From positions 186,001 through 250,000 of the forward strand of contig NZ_WKJL01000005.1 in NCBI RefSeq assembly GCF_009674565.1: a stretch of DNA of 64,000 nucleotides. The letters are read 5' to 3'. Shown piece by piece: positions 44,616 through 51,997 of this stretch. The stretch is from Duganella aquatilis (GTDB lineage Bacteria > Pseudomonadota > Gammaproteobacteria > Burkholderiales > Burkholderiaceae_D). The notes beneath the pieces were generated by a model. That model was not told where the DNA came from. It ran no database searches and saw only the letters and a list, made by a program, of their open reading frames with translations. Both the position numbers and the translations under genes were made by a program. Each line of letters starts with the position of its first letter. Position 1 is the stretch's first letter.

Positions 44616-44652
44616 CATACTCCTTATTACATTTTCGAATAAGGAAAGTATG
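44616..44652 (-). promoter_or_regulatory. Hairpin that contains the yeiH ribosome binding site
   Basis: On the minus strand CATACT-TT-CCTTATT pairs with AATAAGG-AGTATG around a 9-base loop, with a two-base bulge; 13 bp in total. The AAGGAG ribosome binding site of yeiH is inside the 3' arm, 2 bases before the start codon. If it is transcribed it would hide the site; as DNA it could also be a LysR operator. Confidence 0.55.
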
Positions 44653-44664
44653 AAACCGTCTATG

Positions 44665-44713
44665 CTGTGCAGTCCATTGATATGTTCTGCACAGTTCGTT
44701 CGATGAAATCGAA
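44665..44713. promoter_or_regulatory. Two palindromes upstream of yeiH
   Basis: CTGTGCAG (44665-44672) and CTGCACAG (44687-44694) are perfect 8-bp arms 14 bases apart. TTCGAT-GAA-ATCGAA lies at 44699-44713. They fill the gap between the yeiH leader and the end of the chemoreceptor gene. The first is suited to a LysR-type dimer of dimers; the second may belong to a terminator of the chemoreceptor or to the promoter. Confidence 0.5.
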
Positions 44714-44716
44714 TGT

Positions 44717-46306
44717 TTAGCGCAAGGCCAGCTGGCGCTTGCCGGCCACGCGCACCTGGTCGTTGGTGCGGAACACGCTGATGGCCTGGTTCAGGCGCGT
44801 CGCTTCGTCCTGCATGCTCATCGCGGCAGCCGAGGCTTCCTCCACCATGGCCGCGTTCATGCGGGTGGCGTTGTCCATTTCGGCGATGGCCTGGTTGATG
44901 TTGTGCAGGCCGGCGCTCTGCTCGCGGGTGGCGGCGGTGATCTCGGTCATGATCTGCGCCACTTCCTTGATGGCGCCGACGATGTCGGTCATGGTGGCGC
45001 CGGCGTCGTCGACCAGCTTGCTGCCGGCGTTGACCTGGTCCACCGATGCGCCGATCAGCACGCTGATTTCCTTGGCCGCCGCCGCCGAGCGCTGGGCCAG
45101 GTTGCGCACTTCCGAGGCCACCACGGCGAAGCCGCGGCCCTGTTCGCCGGCGCGCGCCGCTTCCACCGCCGCGTTCAGCGCCAGGATGTTGGTCTGGAAG
45201 GCGATGCCGTCGATGATGGCGGTGATTTCCGAAATGCGCTGCGAACCCTGCTTGATCTCGGCCATGGTGGCCACCGCCTGGCCGACCACCGTGCCGCCCT
45301 TGCTGGCCAGCGTGCTGGCGCCCAGGGCCAGCTTGTTGGCCTGGCCGGCGTTGTCGGCGTTGTGTTCCACCGTCGAGGTCAGCTCTTCCATGGCGCTGGC
45401 GGTTTCCTCGATGCTGGCGGCCTGCGATTCGGTACGGCCCGACAGGTCGGCGTTGCCCTGGGCGATTTCGCCGGCGGCGCTGGTGATGGTGCCGGCGCTC
45501 TGCATGACGTCGCTGATCAGGCTGCGCAGCGCGGTGTTCATCTCGCCCAGCGCTTCCAGCAGCTGGCCGGCCTCGTCGTGCGAATCGCTGTGGACGTCGG
45601 CGGTCAGGTCGCCCTGGGCCACGCGGCGGGCGACGCCGATGGCGTAGTGCAGCGGGCCGACGATGCTGCTTTTCAGCGCCATGCCGCACACCACCACCAC
45701 CAGGGCCAGCAGCACGGTCAGCGTCAGTTGCAGGCGCAGGCTCGTGGTGGCGGCCTGTTCGATCTCGGCGGCGCTCTGGTCGATCTGTTCGCGTTCGAAC
45801 GCCACCAGCTCGCGCAGGCGCTGCTGGTAGATGTCGGCCGAGCCGATGAATTTATCGTTGAGCACGGCGCTGGCGGTGTCGTTGTCGCCGGCCGCCTTGG
45901 CCTTGGTGATGGCGGCCTTGTGCACGTTGTAGATGTCGCGCGCATCGCTGATGCCCTTGAGCAGCGCGGTTTCCTTGTCCGAGGTCAGCAGCACGCCGAC
46001 TTTTTTCAGGATCTCGCCGGCCTCGGTGGTGCCCTTGTTGGAGTCGGCCGCGAAGAATTCGACCAGGCCGTTGTCGCTGCTGCGGGCGATGGCCAGCGTG
46101 CGGCGGGCGCCGGCGAAGATGATGCGGTACCAGTCGCTGACCAGGCGTTCCTTGGTCAGCGACATGTCCAGCAGTTCCTTGGTGGAGGCCCGCATCTTGC
46201 CGAGCTGCCACAGGCTGACGCCGGTAGTCAGGCTGGAGACCACCAGCACGATGCCGAAGACGAGGGTGATTTTTTTGCCGATGTTGGCGTTTTTCATGAA
46301 GTTCAT
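44717..46306 (-). CDS. Methyl-accepting chemotaxis protein
   Basis: A 529-residue chemoreceptor. A membrane helix at about residues 10-31 and another near 193-212 flank a four-helix-bundle ligand domain (4HB_MCP type). A HAMP domain follows ([22 protein letters not shown]), and then the signalling domain, whose hairpin tip is [33 protein letters not shown]. The C-terminus has no CheR-binding pentapeptide. AGGA precedes ATG 46306. It is divergent from the second GMC operon with two TTTCC palindromes in between. The ligand is unknown. Confidence 0.94.
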   Translation of the reverse strand: MNFMKNANIGKKITLVFGIVLVVSSLTTGVSLWQLGKMRASTKELLDMSLTKERLVSDWYRIIFAGARRTLAIARSSDNGLVEFFAADSNKGTTEAGEILKKVGVLLTSDKETALLKGISDARDIYNVHKAAITKAKAAGDNDTASAVLNDKFIGSADIYQQRLRELVAFEREQIDQSAAEIEQAATTSLRLQLTLTVLLALVVVVCGMALKSSIVGPLHYAIGVARRVAQGDLTADVHSDSHDEAGQLLEALGEMNTALRSLISDVMQSAGTITSAAGEIAQGNADLSGRTESQAASIEETASAMEELTSTVEHNADNAGQANKLALGASTLASKGGTVVGQAVATMAEIKQGSQRISEITAIIDGIAFQTNILALNAAVEAARAGEQGRGFAVVASEVRNLAQRSAAAAKEISVLIGASVDQVNAGSKLVDDAGATMTDIVGAIKEVAQIMTEITAATREQSAGLHNINQAIAEMDNATRMNAAMVEEASAAAMSMQDEATRLNQAISVFRTNDQVRVAGKRQLALR

Positions 46307-46360
46307 GGGGTTCCTGGTGCGCGCGCGCGAATGTCCACAATCCTAACAAGGTTATCATTG

Positions 46361-46449
46361 TTTTTCCGTGTGGAAACACTACTAGTGGTAAAAGTTTTGT
46401 ATCGGCATTGATACAATTTGTAATCTTCTTGATGGTTTCCTTGTGGAAA
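46361..46449. promoter_or_regulatory. Two TTTCCNTGTGGAAA palindromes plus a TTGTATC inverted repeat
   Basis: TTTCCGTGTGGAAA is at 46361-46374 and TTTCCTTGTGGAAA at 46436-46449. Between them lies TTGTATC-N6-GATACAA (46397-46416). All are within the 192-base region between the divergent chemoreceptor and second GMC operon. The TTTCC motif also precedes the sedolisin gene (32405). Two kinds of regulator may meet here. Confidence 0.55.
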
Positions 46450-46498
46450 TAATGTCGTAGCATCGACTGTTTTCCCTGTGATCATCCGGAGCCCTGCC

Positions 46499-47206
46499 AT
46501 GAGTGATACCCGCGATCAGCATCCCCGGCGCGACTTCCTGTTGCGCTCCCTGGCCGCCGGCGCCAGCGCCGCCAGCCTTCCCCTTGCCAGCGCCACGGCC
46601 GCACCGTCGCCGACGCCCGTCGCCGCGCCGGCCGGCTATCTATGGCTGCGGCCCGACGAACAGGTGTTTGTCGAGGCGCTGGTCAACCACATGTGTCCGG
46701 CCGACGGCCTGACGCCGGACGGCGTCACGCTGGGGCTGGCCGTGTTCTACGACCGCGCGCTCGGCGGCAACTGGGGCCAGGGCGACCGGCTCTACCTGCA
46801 GGGACCGTTCAAGCAGGGCAGCGCCAACCAGGGCTACCAGCTCGGCATGACGCCGGCCCAACTGTTCCGCGCCGGCACCGAGGGCGTGGCCGACTATTGC
46901 CGCGCCACCCACGGCAAGCCGTTCGACCGCCTGCCGGCCGATGTGCGCGAAGCGCTGCTCAAGGATCTGCAGTCCGGCAAGGTGGCGCTGCCCAACGGCG
47001 TGCCGTCGGCCACGTATTTCGCCCAGCTGCTGCAGATGTTCTATGAAGCGATGTTTGCCGATCCGATTTACGGCGGCAACCAGGACAAGCAGGGCTGGAA
47101 GCTGGTCGGCTATCCCGGCGTGAACACGGCCAACAAGGTCAACATCGTCAAGTACGCCAACAAGCCCTACCGTCCCGAACCGGCAGGCATTGCCGACCTC
47201 AGCTAA
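46499..47206 (+). CDS. Gluconate 2-dehydrogenase subunit 3 family protein (second GMC system)
   Basis: A 235-residue small subunit with Tat signal (HPRRDFLLRSLAAGASAASLP). The mature part contains LRPDEQVFVEALVNHMCPADG and the family end DPIYGGNQDKQGWKLVGYPG. It is the paralogue of the gene at 34904. ATG 46499 follows CGGAG. Its stop codon overlaps the AAGGAG of the GMC gene, so the two are coupled. Confidence 0.9.
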   Translation: MSDTRDQHPRRDFLLRSLAAGASAASLPLASATAAPSPTPVAAPAGYLWLRPDEQVFVEALVNHMCPADGLTPDGVTLGLAVFYDRALGGNWGQGDRLYLQGPFKQGSANQGYQLGMTPAQLFRAGTEGVADYCRATHGKPFDRLPADVREALLKDLQSGKVALPNGVPSATYFAQLLQMFYEAMFADPIYGGNQDKQGWKLVGYPGVNTANKVNIVKYANKPYRPEPAGIADLS

Positions 47207-47215
47207 GGAGCACGC

Positions 47216-48982
47216 ATGAAGACTTACAAGGAAGTGGATGTGGTGCTGGTCGGCGGCGGCTGGACCGGCGGCATCCTGGGCAAGGAGTTTTCCGAAGCCG
47301 GCATGACGGTGGTGTGCCTGGAACGCGGTGGCCCGCACACGGCCGACGATTTCAGCGTGCCGCGCATGCGCGATGAGCTGGCCGTGGGCCAGCGCATGTC
47401 GATGATGGTCAACACCACCGACAACACCGAAACCGTGCGCAACAAGAGCGCCGAGACCGCGCTGCCGTACCGTCGCCTCGGCTCCTACCTGATGGGCACC
47501 GGCGTCGGCGGCGCCAGCACGCACTGGAACGGCCACACCTGGCGCTGGAACGACAACGATTTCCAGATCCGCAGCAAGTACGAGGCCAAGTACGGCAAGC
47601 AGTACATCCCGGCCGACATGACCATCCAGGACTGGGGCATCACCTACGCCGAGCTGGAGCCGTACTACGACAAGTTCGAGAAGGTGGCCGGCATCTCGGC
47701 CAAGGCCGGCAACGTGCAGGGCCGCAAGATCGTTGGCGGCAATGTGTTCGAGGCGCCGCGCCGCAACGAGTATCCGATGCCGCCGCTGGTGTACGGCTAT
47801 GCCGGCGACCTGTTCGCCGAGGCGGCCGGCAAGATGGGCTACCACCCGTTCCCGCGTCCCACCGCCAACGCCTCGGTGCCGTACACCAATCCGGACGGCG
47901 TCAAGTTCGGCGAGTGCCAGTACTGCGGCCACTGCGAGCGCTTCGGCTGCGAAGCCAACGCCAAGGGCGGCGCGCAGATGACGGTGATTCCGGCGGCGCT
48001 GCGTCAGAGCACCTTCGAGCTGCGCACCTATGCGTGGGTGACCAGGGTCGAGCGCGACGCCTCCGGCAAGAAGGCCACCGGCGTCACCTATACCAACACC
48101 GTCACCGGCGAGGAATGCTTCCAGCCGGCCAAGCTGGTGGTGCTGTGCGCCTTCGGTCTGAACAATGTGCACCTGATGATGTTGTCGGGCATCGGCGAAA
48201 TCTACGATCCGGTGTCGGGCAAGGGCCTGCTGGGCAAGAACTACTGTTACCAGACCGGCAGCGCGGCCATGCTGTTCTTCGAGGACAAGCACTTCCATCC
48301 GTACATGGCGACCGCCGGCATCGGCGCCATCATGGACGACTTCCACGGCAACTGGGATTTCGACCGCGCGCCGTTCGGCTTTGTCGGCGGCTCGACGGTG
48401 GGCACCGCCATGTACGGCGGCCGGCCGATCCAGTGGCATCCGACGCCGGCCGGCACGCCGGCCTGGGGCAGCGCCTGGAAGCAGGAAACCGCCAAGTGGT
48501 ACGACCGCAGCATGAACATCACCGCCACCGGCACCGTAATGCCGTTCCGCGGCAATTACCTCGATCTGGATCCGACCTACCGCAACCGCTTCGGTTCGCC
48601 GCTGATGCGCATGACCTTTGACTACCAGGACAACGAGCGCAAGATTTCGGCGCACTCGGCCGACGTTATCAACCGCATCGCCGCCGCGCTCAATCCGACC
48701 CACCTGAGCAAGGCCAGCGCGCGCCAGTCGTGGAGCAGCGTGCCCTACCAGAGCACCCACAACACGGGCGGCACCATCATGGGCACCCATCCGGGCAATT
48801 CGGTGACCAACAAGTATGGGCAGGTGTGGCAGGTCGACAACCTGTTCATCATGGGCGCGTCGCTGTTCCCGCACAATTCGGCTTACAACCCCACCGGTCC
48901 GGTGGCGGCGATCGCCTACATGGCGGCCGACATCATCAAGAACGTCTACGTCAAGCAACCGGGGAAACTGATCCATGCGTAA
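47216..48982 (+). CDS. GMC family FAD dehydrogenase, large subunit (second system)
   Basis: A 588-residue flavoprotein paralogous to 35638-37407. The FAD motif is VDVVLVGGGWTGGILGKEFSEAG, then GTGVGGASTHWNGHTWRW, with C-terminal STHNTGGTIMGTHPGNS and LFIMGASLFPHNSAYNPTGPVAAIAY. The cysteine cluster C234-x2-C237-x2-C240-x4-C245 is kept, implying an iron-sulfur centre as in the first system. The 3' end overlaps the cytochrome gene by 8 bases. The two paralogues differ around the catalytic segment, so different substrates are likely. Confidence 0.91.
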   Translation: MKTYKEVDVVLVGGGWTGGILGKEFSEAGMTVVCLERGGPHTADDFSVPRMRDELAVGQRMSMMVNTTDNTETVRNKSAETALPYRRLGSYLMGTGVGGASTHWNGHTWRWNDNDFQIRSKYEAKYGKQYIPADMTIQDWGITYAELEPYYDKFEKVAGISAKAGNVQGRKIVGGNVFEAPRRNEYPMPPLVYGYAGDLFAEAAGKMGYHPFPRPTANASVPYTNPDGVKFGECQYCGHCERFGCEANAKGGAQMTVIPAALRQSTFELRTYAWVTRVERDASGKKATGVTYTNTVTGEECFQPAKLVVLCAFGLNNVHLMMLSGIGEIYDPVSGKGLLGKNYCYQTGSAAMLFFEDKHFHPYMATAGIGAIMDDFHGNWDFDRAPFGFVGGSTVGTAMYGGRPIQWHPTPAGTPAWGSAWKQETAKWYDRSMNITATGTVMPFRGNYLDLDPTYRNRFGSPLMRMTFDYQDNERKISAHSADVINRIAAALNPTHLSKASARQSWSSVPYQSTHNTGGTIMGTHPGNSVTNKYGQVWQVDNLFIMGASLFPHNSAYNPTGPVAAIAYMAADIIKNVYVKQPGKLIHA

Positions 48983-49331
48983 TCTACTGACCACCGGGCT
49001 GCTGTGTCTGGCTGCTGCCGGCGCCGGCGCCCAGGACCTGGGCAAGAAGACTTTCGAGCAGTGCGTGGCCTGCCACTCGCTGCAGGCCGGTGAGAACGGC
49101 GTCGGGCCGGCGCTGCACGGCCTGCTGGGCAGCACCGCCGGCACGGTCGAGGGCTTCCGTTTTTCCGGGCCGATGAAGCGCAGCGGCATCGTCTGGGATG
49201 AAAAGAACCTGGCCGAGTTCCTGCGCAATCCGCAGGCGCTGGTGCCCAACACCCGCATGCCGTTTTCCGGCCTCACCGACGAGGCCGCGCTGAAGGCGCT
49301 GGTGGGCTACCTGGTCACGGCGACCAAGTAG
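48975..49331 (+). CDS. Class I cytochrome c (second GMC system)
   Basis: A 118-residue exported monoheme cytochrome: signal peptide to about residue 19 (LLCLAAAGAGAQ), heme site CVACH (residues 30-34) and a Met ligand probably in NTRMPFSGL. It is of cytochrome c2/c550 size with a GVGPALHGLLG loop. It takes the place that a triheme cytochrome has in the first system and may pass electrons to a cytochrome oxidase. It overlaps the GMC gene by 8 bases. Confidence 0.92.
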   Translation: MRNLLTTGLLCLAAAGAGAQDLGKKTFEQCVACHSLQAGENGVGPALHGLLGSTAGTVEGFRFSGPMKRSGIVWDEKNLAEFLRNPQALVPNTRMPFSGLTDEAALKALVGYLVTATK

Positions 49332-49351
49332 CCCTTGCGCCCGCTGGGGGC

Positions 49352-51298
49352 TTAGCCCAGCGTCAGGGTCAGCGTGGTGGCGCCGTAGTTTGGCGTCACG
49401 GTGCTGAAGCCGTCCACCGTGATGGTGGTGAACTTGCCCTGCAGGTTGCCGGCCGTGATCACGGTCAGCACGTCGCCCGCCTTCGGCTTGTAGCCGTTGG
49501 CGAATTTCACGTGCAGCGTACCGCCGGCCAGGGTGGCGGTGCCGGTCACGGTCACGCTGCCCTGGCTGCCGGCGGCAGCGCCGCCCAGGTCCAGTTCCAG
49601 CGTGGTGCTGCCGGACAGCTGGGTGTACTTGGCCAGTTGCAGCGCAGCCGGCGCGTTGGCCACCAGCGTGCCGCCGCTCACGTACACATCCCCCTTGCCG
49701 AACGCGGCCACCGAGTCGCCCTGCAGCGCGCCGGCGGTCAGCTCGGTGCCGCCGGTCCAGCTATTGGCGCCGGCCAGCTTCAGCGTGCCCGTGCCTTGCT
49801 TGACCAGCTTGCCCGCGCCGCTGATGTCGTTGCGCCAGCGATCCACGGCATTGAAGCCGCCCTTGCTGGCGTCCATGACGATGGTGACGTTGCCGCTGAA
49901 CGAGGCATAGCCGTCGGCCGCCGCGAACAGGTTCAGGCGGCCCCAGCCTTCAGCATCGTCCATCACCGGGTAGCCGGAGGCCAGCGCGGTGGTTTTCAGC
50001 ACCACGCGGCGCTGGGCGTCGCTGAGGTAGGGCTGGCGCGTTTCCAGCAGCACTTCGGCGCCTTTCGGCACGGTGGCGGCGGCGTTGGTGGCGGCGATCT
50101 GCGCGAAGCCGAAGGTGCTGCGGCGCAGGTAGTTGGCCTTGTTGGTGGCGTAGTCGGCGAAGCGATCGTTGGCCGCCGTGCCCGATTGCGCGTAGGCGGC
50201 GAAGGTGTCGGCGGTGGTGCTGGTGGCGGCCATCAGCGCGCTGTGCGCCTGGGTCACGGCGGCGGCTTTCTTGGCGGCGTTGGCCGGATCGGCCAGGTTG
50301 GCGGCGGCGCTGGCGATGCCCAGCATGCGGCCGCTGACCACGTCCAGCGGCGAGTGCATGCCGGCCAGGATGCGCATCTCGCCCAGTTCCAGGCCGCGGC
50401 TCAACATTTCCTGATAGCGTTCCGGCACGGCGTAGGCCATGGCGACGGCGTCGCGCACGGCTTCGGCCGTGTGGCCGCTGGTGTAGCCGCCGTCGGTGGC
50501 CGGCGTGGTGCTCTTGGCCGGGACCAGCGCCGGCAGCAGCTGCACGCTGCTGCTCCAGCGGAACGGGCGGGCATATTTGTAGAAGCGCTTGGCCGGCTCG
50601 GTCGAAGCGTTGTTGCCGACCAGATTGACCAGGTCGACTACACTGCCGAAGCTGGCGTTGGCCGTGCCGCCGACCCCGGTGTTGTTGCCGCCGTCGTTGT
50701 ACAGCACGGTGGTGGCGTCGGCCGCCACGCTGGTGATGGTGGTGGTCTGCTGGGCGGCGGCGCGCCAGGCGCTGGCCAATGGGCCCATGCCGTCGGTGAT
50801 GCTGTAGCCCTTGCCGCGGCGGTCGTCGAGGTAGGCTTGCACGGCCTGGTCGGCGGTGCGGCTGGCGGTGGCTTTCACCACGTAGTCGATATTGGCCTGG
50901 TGGACGGCGGCGTTCAGCACGGTGCCGTCCGGCGTGCCGTCGCCCGGCACGCCGGTCCAGGTCGAGGTGACGACGGCCGGGAAGCTGTCCACCGCCGGTG
51001 CGGTGACGCCGGCGTCGACGATCTGCGTCAGCGGTTTCCAGATCGACAGGAAGCCGCCCAGGATGCGCACGCCGGCGTTGGTGTCGAGCGTGGCGTAGCG
51101 GGCGTCGCCGCGCTGGTTGGTGGCGACGGTGTCGACAAACGCGGTGGCCGACGGCACGGCCACGGTTTCAGCCGCGCCCTGGTCGGCCGGCGCTGCCGGG
51201 ATCACCAATGGTTGGTCTTGGTCGGAACCGCCGCAGGCGCTCAGGGCGGCGGCGATGCTCAGGGCCAGAATCAGGGGGCGGGCGGGAAGCATGTACAT
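49352..51298 (-). CDS. PAP2/vanadium-haloperoxidase-like acid phosphatase lipoprotein with beta repeats
   Basis: A 648-residue lipoprotein (lipobox LSAC, Cys at residue 22 from the 51298 start). The phosphatase part (about 60-330) shows the three PAP2 motifs: KRFYKYARP (K-x6-RP), GYTSGHTAE (PSGH type) and an R-x6-H-x3-D unit in EMRILAGMHSPLDV. The C-terminal third (about 470-648) has autotransporter-associated beta-strand repeats (GAGKLVKQGTGTLKLAGANSWTGGTELTAG) but no membrane barrel. A GTG at 51328 in frame is the alternative start. It is probably a surface acid phosphatase. Confidence 0.83.
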   Translation of the reverse strand: MYMLPARPLILALSIAAALSACGGSDQDQPLVIPAAPADQGAAETVAVPSATAFVDTVATNQRGDARYATLDTNAGVRILGGFLSIWKPLTQIVDAGVTAPAVDSFPAVVTSTWTGVPGDGTPDGTVLNAAVHQANIDYVVKATASRTADQAVQAYLDDRRGKGYSITDGMGPLASAWRAAAQQTTTITSVAADATTVLYNDGGNNTGVGGTANASFGSVVDLVNLVGNNASTEPAKRFYKYARPFRWSSSVQLLPALVPAKSTTPATDGGYTSGHTAEAVRDAVAMAYAVPERYQEMLSRGLELGEMRILAGMHSPLDVVSGRMLGIASAAANLADPANAAKKAAAVTQAHSALMAATSTTADTFAAYAQSGTAANDRFADYATNKANYLRRSTFGFAQIAATNAAATVPKGAEVLLETRQPYLSDAQRRVVLKTTALASGYPVMDDAEGWGRLNLFAAADGYASFSGNVTIVMDASKGGFNAVDRWRNDISGAGKLVKQGTGTLKLAGANSWTGGTELTAGALQGDSVAAFGKGDVYVSGGTLVANAPAALQLAKYTQLSGSTTLELDLGGAAAGSQGSVTVTGTATLAGGTLHVKFANGYKPKAGDVLTVITAGNLQGKFTTITVDGFSTVTPNYGATTLTLTLG

Positions 51299-51524
51299 GG
51301 CAAGGGTCCGTAGTTGGAAAAAGGCCACAGGGTAATGAGCGGATATGACGTGCCTGTTACGTGCCGCGCATGGGATCGCTTCCAGCGAAAAATATTATCC
51401 CCGCAGTGCAAAAAGTTATAGCGGCGGTCGATTTACAACTTTTGGTTGTTTCTGTATCTCCAAAGTCTAATGTCACCTGGCGTACATACGTGGCTATAGT
51501 GGGGTTTTGACCAGGGAGCCTTCG

Positions 51525-51995
51525 ATGATCAAGCTGACAATTAACGGCAAGCCGCGCGCGTTCGACGTGCCTGGCGACATGCCGCTGCTGTGGGTGCTGC
51601 GCGATGAGGCGCACATGACCGGCACCAAGTTCGGATGCGGCATGGCGCTATGCGGCGCCTGCACCGTGCACATCGACGGCGAGGCCACGCGCTCCTGCGT
51701 GCTGCCGGTATCGGCGGTGGCCGGCAAGCATGTCACCACCATCGAGGGCATCGGCGCCACGCCGGCCGGCAAGGCGACGCAGGCCGCGTGGCTGAAGGTG
51801 GAGGTGGTGCAGTGCGGCTACTGTCAGTCCGGGCAGATCATGTCGGCCTGCGCGCTGCTGGCCAAGAACCACCAGCCCACTGACGCCGAGATCGACGACG
51901 CCATGTCCGGCAATATCTGCCGCTGTGGCACCTACAGCCGCATCCGCGCGGCGATCAAGGATGCCGCCGCCTCGCCGCTGCTGAAGGGAGCCTGA
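51525..51995 (+). CDS. Isoquinoline 1-oxidoreductase-type alpha subunit ([2Fe-2S])
   Basis: A 156-residue iron-sulfur subunit of a molybdenum hydroxylase. The N-terminal plant-type ferredoxin site is [21 protein letters not shown] and the C-terminal helical-domain site is [10 protein letters not shown] with CRCG later (NICRCGTY). It passes electrons from the Mo centre. ATG 51525 follows GGGAG. The beta subunit starts 2 bases after its stop. A cytochrome or FAD subunit is not found next to it. Confidence 0.93.
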   Translation: MIKLTINGKPRAFDVPGDMPLLWVLRDEAHMTGTKFGCGMALCGACTVHIDGEATRSCVLPVSAVAGKHVTTIEGIGATPAGKATQAAWLKVEVVQCGYCQSGQIMSACALLAKNHQPTDAEIDDAMSGNICRCGTYSRIRAAIKDAAASPLLKGA

Positions 51996-51997
51996 GC

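Noticed and set aside
51507..51524. TTG start 18 bases upstream for the iron-sulfur subunit
   Set aside because: The GGGAG ribosome binding site at 51513-51518 fits ATG 51525, and the family begins with MIKLTING.
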